This document shows, piece by piece, positions 1 to 7,302 of a stretch of DNA of 9,817 nt (position 1 is the first letter of the stretch; every line of letters starts with the position of its first letter). Below the pieces are notes generated by a model, which made no database searches, had not been told where the DNA came from, and saw only the letters and a program-made list of their open reading frames with translations. The position numbers and the translations under genes are program-made. Source of the stretch: Lysobacterales bacterium (GTDB lineage: Bacteria; Pseudomonadota; Gammaproteobacteria; Xanthomonadales; SZUA-36). The DNA lies in contig JARFQZ010000129.1 in assembly GCA_029287515.1 (NCBI GenBank), positions 1 through 9,817 of the forward strand. The letters run 5' to 3'.

Positions 1-1466
1 CGCCTTTTCGTGCGCGCCTTGTCGGAACGCTGTTCCTGCAAGTGCTCCAGGTAACCGTCTTCCACGCCGGTGATGTATTCGCCGGAAAAACAGGAGGTGT
101 CGAACTGGCGGATCGTCTCGTTACCTTCGCGGCAGGCTTCGATCAGGTCATCCAGATCCTGGTAGATCAGCCAGTCCGCGCCCAGTTTCTCCTGGATCTC
201 CTTTTCGTTCCGCCCGGCGGCGATGAGTTCGTCAGGAGCCGGCATGTCTATGCCGTAAATATTGGGGTAACGCACCGGCGGCGAAGCCGATGCGAAATAG
301 ACTTTTCTCGCGCCCGCCTCACGCGCCATCTGGATGATCTTCTTGGACGTGGTGCCCCGCACGATTGAATCATCGACAATCAGGACGTTTTTCTTGCGGA
401 ACTCCAGGTCTATGGCGTTGAGTTTCTGGCGCACGGATTTCTTTCGCTGCTTTTGCCCCGGCATGATGAATGTCCGGCCAATGTAGCGGTTCTTGATAAA
501 GCCTTCCCTGTACTTGACATCGAGATCGTAAGCCAGGGGCAGCGCCGCCGTGCGGCTCGTATCCGGGACCGGAATCACCACGTCGATATCGTGGTCCGGC
601 CGCTCACGGAGAATTTTGCGCGCCAGGGCCTGCCCCATGCGCAGGCGGGCCTTGTACACCGATATGTCATCGAGCAGGGAATCGGGGCGTGCGAAATACA
701 CGTACTCGAAGATACAGGGCGTCAATTGCTTCTGGCTCGAACTGACCTGGGAAAACAACTCGCCCTCCAGGCTGATAAACACGGATTCGCCGGGCCTCAG
801 GTCCCTGAGCAGGGTGAAACCCAGCACGTCCAGTGCGACGCTTTCAGAGGCGAGTGCGTACTCCCTGCCTTTCTTTCCATCGCGATAGCCCAGCACCATC
901 GGCCGGATGCCGAACGGATCGCGAAACCCCACGATGCCATGGCCACAGATCAGGGCGACGGCTGAATAGGCGCCCTCGCAGCGTTGGTAGACCTGGTCCA
1001 CGGCGTTGAAAATATGCTCTGCTTCAAGCCGCGGCGGATTCTGTTTCTGCAACTCGTGCGCCAGCACGTTGAGCAGCAATTCCGAATCGGACTTGGTGTT
1101 GAGATGCCTGCGGTCACTGTCGAACAGCTCCTGGGTCAGCTCACGTGTATTGATCAGGTTGCCGTTATGGCCCAGTGCCAACCCGTAAGGGGAATTGACG
1201 TAGAACGGCTGCGATTCGGAAGAATCGTCACGTCCGGCCGTGGGATAACGCACGTGTCCGATGCCGACGCGACCGGTCAGCCCCGCCATCTGCGCCGGCT
1301 CGAATACATCGCGCACCAGGCCACTGCCCTTGTGCAGCTTGATCTGGTAACCATCCAGGGTCGCTATGCCGGCGGCATCCTGACCGCGGTGCTGAAGAAT
1401 GGTCAACGCATCGTAAAGTGCGGGCGCGACCGTACCCTGCCCAACGATACCTATGATTCCGCACAT
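1..1466 (-). CDS. purF: Amidophosphoribosyltransferase PurF (3' end cut by window edge)
   Basis: PurF makes 5-phosphoribosylamine from PRPP and glutamine, the first committed step of purine synthesis in the cytoplasm. The frame is open for 488 codons and leaves the window at position 1. The E. coli protein is about 505 residues, so only a short C-terminal piece should be missing. Visible motifs: N-terminal MCGIIGIVG with the glutaminase nucleophile Cys2; HVRYPTAG at 71-78 with Arg73; HNGNL at 100-104 with Asn101 and Gly102; and the PRPP-binding motif VLIVDDSIVRGTT at 361-373 with the paired Asp at 365-366. The ATG at 1464-1466 is chosen because it puts Cys at residue 2 and has an AGGGG ribosome site 8 nt upstream (1475-1479). 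An in-frame ATG at 1494-1496 lacks such a site. The start overlaps the end of cvpA by 16 nt. A possible private promoter lies just upstream. Family assignment is certain. Confidence 0.97.
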   Translation of the reverse strand, partial: MCGIIGIVGQGTVAPALYDALTILQHRGQDAAGIATLDGYQIKLHKGSGLVRDVFEPAQMAGLTGRVGIGHVRYPTAGRDDSSESQPFYVNSPYGLALGHNGNLINTRELTQELFDSDRRHLNTKSDSELLLNVLAHELQKQNPPRLEAEHIFNAVDQVYQRCEGAYSAVALICGHGIVGFRDPFGIRPMVLGYRDGKKGREYALASESVALDVLGFTLLRDLRPGESVFISLEGELFSQVSSSQKQLTPCIFEYVYFARPDSLLDDISVYKARLRMGQALARKILRERPDHDIDVVIPVPDTSRTAALPLAYDLDVKYREGFIKNRYIGRTFIMPGQKQRKKSVRQKLNAIDLEFRKKNVLIVDDSIVRGTTSKKIIQMAREAGARKVYFASASPPVRYPNIYGIDMPAPDELIAAGRNEKEIQEKLGADWLIYQDLDDLIEACREGNETIRQFDTSCFSGEYITGVEDGYLEHLQEQRSDKARTKR

Positions 1467-2101
1467 CTTGCCTGCCCCTGTAGTGTTGGCGACCATGCAG
1501 TCGCGCAGGATTTTAACAAAACCGGAGTGCCGCTGTTCAAATTTGCGACTTCCGGAGCCGATTCTTCCGGGGTTTCTTCATCTTCTGCCGCTTCCCCGTC
1601 ATCTGTATCCGGCTCGAAATCAAGGTGCTCGACGACAGATTCCGGCAGATAAGTCGCCGTCCAGGCTACCAGTGGCATCATACGCTGAATGGTCAGGGAC
1701 TCTTTCCACCAGGGGTCCCCCGGTATCGGCGTGAAGCCGCAAACCAGCAAAACGGCAACGATGAGCACCAGGCCGCGCGCTGCGCCGAATACACCGCCCA
1801 GTAAGCGGTCCGTGCCGCTGAGGCCGGTGGTTTCAACCAGGCGGCCCAGCAAGTAATTGATCAGTCCCCCGACCAGCAGGACAGCAATAAACAGGCCTGA
1901 AAAGCCCATCGCGGTGCGTGCCGAAGGCAGGGTCACGGCATCTTCCATCAGCTTGGCGAGATCGCCTGCAAAGTGGTACGCCACGAGGAAGGCGGCCGCC
2001 CACACCAACAGCGAGAATACTTCCTTGATGAACCCCCGCAACGCACCCACCACAACCGAAACCACGATTACGGCCAGGATAGCGTAGTCCGGCCAGTCCA
2101 T
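1451..2101 (-). CDS. cvpA: CvpA family inner-membrane protein with acidic C-terminal tail
   Basis: CvpA is a small inner-membrane protein, named for colicin V production in E. coli and normally encoded directly upstream of purF; its molecular activity is not settled. This 216-residue product has four hydrophobic segments at about 5-21, 27-45, 66-86 and 102-124, and the family-typical ALRGFIKEVFSLL loop after segment one. The conserved part ends near residue 160. The last ~55 residues are a Glu/Asp-rich stretch (163-185) followed by a low-complexity end with no recognisable motif; E. coli CvpA is only about 162 residues. The ATG at 2099-2101 shares its A with the TAA of the upstream SPOR gene (TAATG), so translation is probably coupled; I see no strong ribosome site. 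The 3' end runs 16 nt into purF. The core call is firm. Whether the tail is conserved, or reflects a late frame change, is open. Confidence 0.93.
   Translation of the reverse strand: MDWPDYAILAVIVVSVVVGALRGFIKEVFSLLVWAAAFLVAYHFAGDLAKLMEDAVTLPSARTAMGFSGLFIAVLLVGGLINYLLGRLVETTGLSGTDRLLGGVFGAARGLVLIVAVLLVCGFTPIPGDPWWKESLTIQRMMPLVAWTATYLPESVVEHLDFEPDTDDGEAAEDEETPEESAPEVANLNSGTPVLLKSCATAWSPTLQGQARCAES
1475..1479 (-). promoter_or_regulatory. Ribosome binding site deciding the purF start
   Basis: AGGGG lies 8 nt before the ATG at 1464-1466 and supports the start that places the catalytic Cys at residue 2. No comparable site precedes the in-frame ATG at 1494-1496. Confidence 0.7.
1489..1504. promoter_or_regulatory. 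Small inverted repeat at the predicted purF transcription start
   Basis: GCGAC and GTCGC arms of five bases flank six central bases. The repeat sits 23-38 bases upstream of the purF ATG, directly after the candidate -10, where a repressor could bind. It does not match the E. coli PurR box. Five-base arms occur often by chance, so the call is weak. Confidence 0.2.
1503..1540 (-). promoter_or_regulatory. Candidate extended -10 promoter for purF inside the cvpA tail
   Basis: On the minus strand a -35-like TTGAAC (1535-1540) is followed after 19 nt by TGtTAAAAT, an extended -10 (TG at 1517-1518, TAAAAT at 1510-1515, five of six consensus bases). The patch is AT-rich in otherwise GC-rich DNA. A start of transcription would fall near 1503, giving a purF leader of about 37 nt. 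It lies over the poorly conserved end of cvpA (codons 188 onward). The 19-nt spacer is longer than ideal. This is a prediction by eye and it could be chance. Confidence 0.35.
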
Positions 2102-3033
2102 TAATCGGCGCTCATGACCACGCCGTCGATTGCCAAACGTTCACTGATCAACGTATCGGCTCGCAGCGCCTCTTCCCGTTCCAGGAAGGGGCCAACCCGG
2201 ACCCGGTAGATGACATTTCCGGAACTGCTGACCTGTTCCTTGTACGCCGTCATGGATTCGAGCTTGAGCCGCGCAACCAGGTTGTCGGCATTGGCCGCGC
2301 TGGAAAAACTGCCGACCTGCACCACCCAGCGCACCAGCGGATCCGACGGCTTGGTCACCTGTGCCGCCTTTTCCGGCTGAAGATCCATCACCCGGGGCTT
2401 GATGCCCGCGACCTGCGTTTGAAGTTTGCTGACAACACCATCGGCGTCATTTTCACTGGCGTAAGGACCGACCCGCACGCGGTGCAGAGTCCCCACGTCG
2501 GATTTGATCTCGTCGACCCGGACGTTGTAGCCATATCCGCCCAGGGTTTCGGAAAGGCGCTTCGCGTTGTCCGCCGCTCCGAAACTGGCCACCTGGACGA
2601 CATACCGGCCGTTGCCCGTTGTCGGAAGGGGTTCGGATTCGACCGGACTGATGTCCGGTGCTTTCTGCGATTCCACCTCGATGGATGCCACGGGGGGTGG
2701 AGATTCCTGTACCGGCCTGTCCTCAACCGGTGTCTCCTGCGCCATTTCAGGCTCGGGCTCAGGCTCGGACTCAGGCTTTTCTGTAGTCCTGGGACTCGGC
2801 AAAGGCCTTCGTGATTCAGGTTCCTGTTCCCGGGACGCCGAAGCCTTTTCATCACCAATGGGATAGCGCCGGGTTTCGAAGTCCAGTTCTGCCGGTTTCG
2901 GGGGTAATTCTATGGTCTGCGACTCGGGATTCGATTGGTCCGGCCGCCCTCCCAGTAACATGGGTAAAACCACGACCGCCAAGGCAATCAGCACGCTGGC
3001 GCCGACCAGTCTTTGCTTAAGCGCTGTATCCAT
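2101..3033 (-). CDS. dedD: DedD-like cell-division/envelope protein with two SPOR domains
   Basis: This is a bitopic inner-membrane protein of 310 residues. Residues 1-9 (MDTALKQRL) and the hydrophobic segment 10-28 match the N-terminus of DedD. A Pro/Glu-rich linker follows (about 35-140), then SPOR domain 1 (about 142-216, from RYVVQVASF to the RVRVGPY strand and on) and SPOR domain 2 (about 234-308, from RWVVQVGSF to the RVRVGPF strand and on). SPOR domains bind denuded septal peptidoglycan, so the C-terminal part should be periplasmic and localise to the division site. E. coli DedD is about 220 residues with one SPOR domain; the second copy explains most of the extra length. Its place between folC and cvpA-purF is the usual dedD neighbourhood. 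The ATG at 3031-3033 is preceded by an A-rich 16-nt gap without a good ribosome site. A direct role in division is inferred from family and domain. Confidence 0.9.
   Translation of the reverse strand: MDTALKQRLVGASVLIALAVVVLPMLLGGRPDQSNPESQTIELPPKPAELDFETRRYPIGDEKASASREQEPESRRPLPSPRTTEKPESEPEPEPEMAQETPVEDRPVQESPPPVASIEVESQKAPDISPVESEPLPTTGNGRYVVQVASFGAADNAKRLSETLGGYGYNVRVDEIKSDVGTLHRVRVGPYASENDADGVVSKLQTQVAGIKPRVMDLQPEKAAQVTKPSDPLVRWVVQVGSFSSAANADNLVARLKLESMTAYKEQVSSSGNVIYRVRVGPFLEREEALRADTLISERLAIDGVVMSAD
2748..2778 (-). repeat. Short tandem repeat in the dedD linker
   Basis: About 2.5 copies of an imperfect 12-base unit (plus-strand GGCTCGGGCTCA, then GGCTCGGACTCA) encode the ESEPEPEPE stretch near residues 88-96 of the DedD-like protein. 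Repeat units are multiples of three, so slippage would change linker length without breaking the frame. Confidence 0.6.
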
Positions 3034-3049
3034 TTATTTTTATCATCCG

Positions 3050-4396
3050 TCAGCCCTGCCCCTCGGTGTGGATTCTAGCAGTATCGGTATTCAAATGCCG
3101 CATTGCGTCAGTCACCGTCAGGAATGAACCAAAAACCAGCACGGCATCCTGGTCCCGGCTATCCGCCAATGCCGAATCCAGGGCCTCACCCACCGTTGCG
3201 AATTCCCTCACGTCCAGAACCAGGCCCGACTGCACGAGACGCCCTGCGAGTTCCGCACCTGTCTGGCCCCGGTCACTGCCAATCCCGGCACAATACCAGG
3301 CGTCTATAACCGGATCCATTGCAGCGGCTACCGATGCGACATCCTTGTCAACGAGCATGCCCAGAACGCACCGGCACTGCCCCAGCCCGCCCGCTTGCAG
3401 CGCATCGGCCATAGCCTCTGCAACAACGCCGGCCGCCAGGGGGTTGTGGCCCACATCGAGCCAGACGGCGGGGTGGTCCCGGACGCGTTCGAACCGCCCG
3501 TGCAGGGAAACCGAGCGCAGCCCGTCAGACAGTTCGGCGGGTTTCTTCCGGGCAGAGGGAATCAATTCAAAAAGCGCCGCCAGGGCGGTCGCCATGTTGT
3601 TCAACTGGTGAGCGCCCGCCAGTACGGGCAACGGCACGTCCAGTTCCAGTCCTTCCATGCTGAAGTGGGCCTGCCCCGCGCTTTCAACGATGCTGAAATC
3701 CCGCCCCAGCAACCTGAGGTGCGCGCCCCGGCGTGCAGCCACTTCGAGAATACTCGCAGGCGGGTCGGCATCACCACAGACGACCGCCTTCCCCTCGCGG
3801 ATGATCCCGGCTTTTTCCCGCCCGATGCTTTCCCGGTCCTCCCCGAGATATTCCTGGTGATCCAGCCCTATCGGCGTTCTGACCGCACAATCGGCGTCCA
3901 GTATGTTTACCGCGTCCAGCCGGCCGCCAAGGCCGACTTCCATCACCGCATAATCCAGTTTTGACCGCGACAGGATGTCGATGGCCGCCAGCGTGCCGAA
4001 CTCGAAATAGCTCAGACTGAGATCTCCGCGGTAATTCTCGATTCGAGAGAAAGCGTCCAGCAGGACTTCGTCGCTGACCGGTTCACCGTTGATTCGCACC
4101 CGTTCGTTGTAGTCTTCAACGTGCGGACTGGTATAGCTGCCGTGCGAATGGCCCAGTGCACCGAGAAGTGAACACAGGGTAGACACCGTTGACCCCTTGC
4201 CATTGGTGCCGGCCACTGTGAAGATCCTGGGCGCAGGGCCTGGGCGGCCCATGCGTTGCCAGATGGCGTTTACACGATCAAGGCCAAGGTCGACGGCCCT
4301 GGGGTGCCGGCTCTCCAGTAAATCAAGCCAGTCGGACAGCGTTCCGGGAAGCGAAGGGGGACCCACGGGTATCTGATTCAGGTCAGGAGGTAACAA
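3050..4396 (-). CDS. folC: Bifunctional dihydrofolate synthase / folylpolyglutamate synthase FolC
   Basis: FolC joins dihydropteroate and glutamate to form dihydrofolate and then adds further glutamates to folates, using ATP, in the cytoplasm. It belongs to the Mur ligase superfamily. Numbering from the TTG start, the P-loop GTNGKGS is at 63-69, YTSPHVEDYNERVRI at 88-102, IGLDH at 176-180, the conserved RESIGREKAGI at 188-198 with the Lys expected to be carbamylated at 195, the GRFERV hinge at 300-305, and DVGHNP at 315-320 at the start of the C-terminal domain (more often DVAHNP). The length of 448 is slightly above the E. coli protein (about 422). The start is uncertain. TTG at 4394-4396 overlaps accD by 14 nt, and the GGAGAGG just upstream (4397-4403) touches it without spacing. 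The other plausible in-frame start is GTG at 4364-4366, residue 11. Function is firm; the N-terminus is not. Confidence 0.95.
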   Translation of the reverse strand: MLPPDLNQIPVGPPSLPGTLSDWLDLLESRHPRAVDLGLDRVNAIWQRMGRPGPAPRIFTVAGTNGKGSTVSTLCSLLGALGHSHGSYTSPHVEDYNERVRINGEPVSDEVLLDAFSRIENYRGDLSLSYFEFGTLAAIDILSRSKLDYAVMEVGLGGRLDAVNILDADCAVRTPIGLDHQEYLGEDRESIGREKAGIIREGKAVVCGDADPPASILEVAARRGAHLRLLGRDFSIVESAGQAHFSMEGLELDVPLPVLAGAHQLNNMATALAALFELIPSARKKPAELSDGLRSVSLHGRFERVRDHPAVWLDVGHNPLAAGVVAEAMADALQAGGLGQCRCVLGMLVDKDVASVAAAMDPVIDAWYCAGIGSDRGQTGAELAGRLVQSGLVLDVREFATVGEALDSALADSRDQDAVLVFGSFLTVTDAMRHLNTDTARIHTEGQG

Positions 4397-5273
4397 CCTC
4401 TCCGGCGACGGATTTCGGGCGCTTGCCGCCGGTCAGCAGGTGCAGCAAAGCGGAAATTTCATCGCGTAACTGGCGCCTGTCGACAATCATGTCGATCGCG
4501 CCTTTTTCGAGCAGAAATTCACTCCGCTGAAAACCCTCGGGCAATTTTTCCCGAACCGTCTGCTCGATGACCCGGGGCCCGGCGAAACCGATCAGCGCCT
4601 CGGGCTCAGCGATGTTCACATCACCCAGCATACCCAGGCTTGCAGACACGCCACCGGTGGTTGGGTGAGTGAGCACCGAGATGTAAGGAATGCCTTCTTC
4701 CGACATCCGCGCCAGCACTGCACTGGTTTTGGCCATTTGCATCAATGAAAACAGCCCCTCCTGCATCCTTGCCCCGCCGGTGGCCGAGAAGCAGACCAAC
4801 GGCGCCCGGGTCCGCAGGCATTCCTGCCCGGCCCGGGCAAACTTTTCACCGACCACCGAGCCCATCGATCCCCCCATGTAGGCGAATTCGAAAGCGCAGG
4901 CCACCGTGTCCATGCCATTGAGCTTTCCGGCCAATGCAATCAGCGCGTCCTTTTCACCGGTCTTTTTCTGCGCGGCATGGATGCGTTCACGGTATTTTTT
5001 GCTGTCGCGGAACTTCAGCGGGTCGGCCGGCTCAAGGTTTGCGGCGATCTCGCGATGGGTTCCGGAGTCCAGGAACAGCTTCAGCCGGGTCCTGGCCGGC
5101 AGGGGCATGTGGTTGTTGCACTTGGGGCAAACCGACAGGTTACGCTCAAGCTCAGGGCGGTAAAGCACGGCAGTGCAGGCATTGCACTTGGTCCAAAGGC
5201 CTTCGGGCACGTTGCGTTTGCTTCCGCCCTCGGTACGAATCCGCGAGGGCATCAATTTCTGGAACCAGCTCAT
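4383..5273 (-). CDS. accD: Acetyl-CoA carboxylase carboxyltransferase subunit beta AccD
   Basis: AccD forms the carboxyltransferase of acetyl-CoA carboxylase with AccA, moving the carboxyl group from biotinylated AccB to acetyl-CoA to give malonyl-CoA, the committed step of fatty acid synthesis. The 296 residues match the family size. The N-terminal four-cysteine zinc ribbon is complete at Cys30, Cys33, Cys49 and Cys52, after the typical PEGLWTKC. The crotonase-fold part shows GGSMGSVVGEK (134-144), SATGGARMQEG (163-173) and THPTTGGVSAS (202-212), the usual acyl-CoA and oxyanion-hole region. The ATG at 5271-5273 overlaps the trpA stop as ATGA, with only a weak AGG close upstream, so coupling to trpA translation is likely. 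No frameshift or missing key residue is seen. The accA, accB and accC partners are not in this window. Confidence 0.97.
   Translation of the reverse strand: MSWFQKLMPSRIRTEGGSKRNVPEGLWTKCNACTAVLYRPELERNLSVCPKCNNHMPLPARTRLKLFLDSGTHREIAANLEPADPLKFRDSKKYRERIHAAQKKTGEKDALIALAGKLNGMDTVACAFEFAYMGGSMGSVVGEKFARAGQECLRTRAPLVCFSATGGARMQEGLFSLMQMAKTSAVLARMSEEGIPYISVLTHPTTGGVSASLGMLGDVNIAEPEALIGFAGPRVIEQTVREKLPEGFQRSEFLLEKGAIDMIVDRRQLRDEISALLHLLTGGKRPKSVAGEVVTS
4397..4403 (-). promoter_or_regulatory. Purine-rich GGAGAGG touching the folC TTG
   Basis: A good anti-16S match lies directly against the TTG at 4394-4396 with no spacer, inside the last codons of accD. It may serve a start further in, or may only be coding sequence of accD. 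It leaves the folC start unresolved. Confidence 0.35.
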
Positions 5274-6082
5274 AACCTGCTATTGTCCATCGCCTCGCGA
5301 ATGGGTGCAAGAAAGTCAGACGCCCGGTCACATGCCTGCTGCCCGGTTGCACTGCCGGCAAGCTGTTCGATCAACGCGCTTCCGATGACCACGCCATCGG
5401 CCAGCCCCGCTACCGCGGCAGCACTCTCCGGCCCCTTGATTCCGAACCCGACAGCCAGGGGTAAATCGCAATGCGCCCTCAGCTCACTGACCGGCTTCTC
5501 CAGGTTGGCCTGCTCCAGACGGTTTGCCCCGGTAATGCCTTTGAACGAGACGTAGTAAATGTAACCCCTGGCCTGGCTGGCGATGCTGGACATGCGCTCC
5601 GGCGTCGTTGTGGGCGCAACCAGGCAGATCGGATAAATTCCGTGGTCATCCAGTTCACCGCGAAGATGCACCATTTCCTCGGGCGGACAATCCACCATCA
5701 GGATGCCATCCACACCGGCACTGGAGGCATCACGGGCGAAGTCCGCGTGCCCGTATCGCTCGATAGGGTTGAGATATCCCATCAGCACAACCGGCGTGTC
5801 GGGATCTTGCTCACGGAATTCACGAACGATTCCAAGCACGGTGCAAAGGCTCACGCCCTGTGCGATTGCCCGCTCGCTGGCCGCCTGGATAACGGGGCCG
5901 TCCGCGGCCGGATCTGAAAACGGCACGCCCAGTTCAAGCACGTCTGCACCGGCTTTCACCAGTGAATGCATGATCGCCACCGTCCAGCCCGGTTCGGGAT
6001 CGCCCGCGGTAATGAAAGGGATCAGGGCTGCACGCTGCTGGTCGGCGAGACTGCTGAAACGCCGGTCGATACGGTTGCTCAC
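5270..6082 (-). CDS. trpA: Tryptophan synthase alpha subunit TrpA
   Basis: TrpA cleaves indole-3-glycerol phosphate to indole and glyceraldehyde 3-phosphate; the indole is channelled to TrpB in the alpha2-beta2 complex. The 270 residues fit the usual length of about 268. The catalytic acids sit in LELGVPFSDPAADGP as Glu50 and Asp61, matching E. coli Glu49 and Asp60. The FITAGDP motif is at 23-29, and the mobile loop reads YYVSFKGITGA, a form I recall from pseudomonad-type TrpA proteins in place of the E. coli SRAGVTGA. GFGIKGPE near the C-terminus is the phosphate-binding region. The start codon is GTG (6080-6082), chosen for the strong GGAGGGG ribosome site at 6091-6097 with 8-nt spacing. 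It overlaps the trpB stop as GTGA, and its own stop overlaps the accD ATG by 4 nt. Coupled expression should help keep the alpha:beta ratio even. Confidence 0.97.
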   Translation of the reverse strand: MSNRIDRRFSSLADQQRAALIPFITAGDPEPGWTVAIMHSLVKAGADVLELGVPFSDPAADGPVIQAASERAIAQGVSLCTVLGIVREFREQDPDTPVVLMGYLNPIERYGHADFARDASSAGVDGILMVDCPPEEMVHLRGELDDHGIYPICLVAPTTTPERMSSIASQARGYIYYVSFKGITGANRLEQANLEKPVSELRAHCDLPLAVGFGIKGPESAAAVAGLADGVVIGSALIEQLAGSATGQQACDRASDFLAPIREAMDNSRL

Positions 6083-7302
6083 AGGGAAATCCCCTCCAGT
6101 TCCGCAACGGTCTGGACGTCTTTATCACCCCGGCCGGAAAGGTTAACCAGCACCGTCTGGTCGGGCCGCATTTCAGCGGCCAGTTTCATCGCATACGCAA
6201 CGGCGTGGCTGCTTTCCAGGGCCGGCAGAATACCTTCCAGTCGCGTCAGCTGGTGAAAAGCCTGCATGGCTTCGTCGTCGGTTATCCCGACATACTGCGC
6301 ACGGCCGGTGTCCTTTAGCCAGGCATGCTCCGGACCCACGCCCGGATAGTCCAGCCCCGCGGATACCGAATGCGTGTGCTGGATCTGGCCGGCATCGTCA
6401 TCCATCAGGTAGGTGCGGCAACCGTGCAACACACCTGGCCGGCCGGCGCACAACGAAGCGGCATGCTCGCCGGTGTGCAAGCCGTGGCCGGCGGCCTCGA
6501 CACCGTACATTTTCACGTCCCGGTCGCCGAGGAACGGGTGGAACAATCCCAACGCGTTGGAACCGCCGCCCACGCAGGCCACCAGCGCATCGGGCAGAGC
6601 GTCGTATTCATCGAGCATCTGCCGGCGCGCTTCGCGGCCAACCACCGCATTGAAATCACGGACCATGACCGGGTACGGATGGGCGCCCGCCACCGTTCCG
6701 ATGATGTAGAACGTGTCGTCCACATTGGTTACCCAGTCCCGCATGGCCTCGTTCAGGGCATCCTTTAGAGTTTTAGAACCGGAGGAAACCGCGCGTACTT
6801 CGGCGCCCAGCAGCTTCATCCTGAACACGTTGATCGCCTGGCGCTGGATATCCACTTCGCCCATGTAAACGACGCATTCCTTCCCCAACCGGGCCGCCAC
6901 CGTCGCCGAAGCCACCCCGTGCTGACCGGCTCCGGTCTCCGCTATGATCCTCGACTTGCCCATGTAATCCGCGAGCAGCGCCTGCCCCACGGTGTTGTTG
7001 ATTTTGTGCGCCCCGGTGTGATTGAGGTCCTCACGCTTGAGCAGGACGCGGGCGCCACCCGCCACTTCCGTGAGCCTGCTGGCATGGTACACGGGCGATG
7101 GGCGGCCAACGTAGTGGGCCAGGTCGGCATCCAGCCGGGCCATGAACTCATCGTCTTTGCGCCAGCGGTAATAGGCTTCTTTCAGTTCCTCGTGGGCATG
7201 GATCAGGGTTTCGGAAACATAAGTGCCTCCGTAGGGGCCAAAATGGCCCAGCTCATCCGGTTCGAAAGAGGGTTCACTGACGAATTCAATTTCAGTACTC
7301 AC
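6079..7302 (-). CDS. trpB: Tryptophan synthase beta subunit TrpB
   Basis: TrpB is the PLP enzyme that condenses indole with serine to give tryptophan. The 407 residues are typical of TrpB1. FGPYGGTYVSETL at 21-33 is the standard N-terminal signature. The PLP lysine is Lys100 in KREDLNHTGAHKINN (89-103), matching E. coli Lys87. GAGQHGVA carries the conserved Glu-Thr-Gly-Ala-Gly-Gln substrate loop (ETGAGQHG), and VGGGSNALG is the cofactor phosphate loop. The SAGLDYPGVGPEH segment is typical of alpha-dependent TrpB. The start is GTG at 7300-7302 with a GAGG ribosome site at 7309-7312 (6-nt spacing), inside the last codons of trpF (11-nt overlap). Its stop overlaps the trpA GTG. Everything needed for catalysis is present, so an ordinary TrpA-TrpB complex is expected. 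Confidence 0.97.
   Translation of the reverse strand: MSTEIEFVSEPSFEPDELGHFGPYGGTYVSETLIHAHEELKEAYYRWRKDDEFMARLDADLAHYVGRPSPVYHASRLTEVAGGARVLLKREDLNHTGAHKINNTVGQALLADYMGKSRIIAETGAGQHGVASATVAARLGKECVVYMGEVDIQRQAINVFRMKLLGAEVRAVSSGSKTLKDALNEAMRDWVTNVDDTFYIIGTVAGAHPYPVMVRDFNAVVGREARRQMLDEYDALPDALVACVGGGSNALGLFHPFLGDRDVKMYGVEAAGHGLHTGEHAASLCAGRPGVLHGCRTYLMDDDAGQIQHTHSVSAGLDYPGVGPEHAWLKDTGRAQYVGITDDEAMQAFHQLTRLEGILPALESSHAVAYAMKLAAEMRPDQTVLVNLSGRGDKDVQTVAELEGISL
6091..6097 (-). promoter_or_regulatory. Strong ribosome binding site of trpA
   Basis: GGAGGGG stands 8 nt before the GTG at 6080-6082, within the last codons of trpB. It supports the GTG start and suggests that trpA is also initiated independently, beyond coupling to trpB. 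Confidence 0.8.

Noticed and set aside
1464..1496. An upstream in-frame ATG for purF giving an 11-residue leader before the catalytic Cys, reminiscent of the propeptide in Bacillus PurF
   Set aside because: The protein begins MCGIIGIVG like the propeptide-free E. coli type, the ribosome site fits the downstream ATG, and the leader residues look random.
453..1652. Long plus-strand open frames opposite purF (453-965 and 984-1652)
   Set aside because: They are in exact codon register with purF on the other strand, a common by-product of GC-rich coding DNA. Their translations resemble no known family and they have no ribosome sites.
5500..5560. TrpA mobile loop YYVSFKGITGA differing from E. coli SRAGVTGA
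   Set aside because: As I recall, this form is usual in pseudomonad-like TrpA proteins, so it is a lineage feature and not an oddity.
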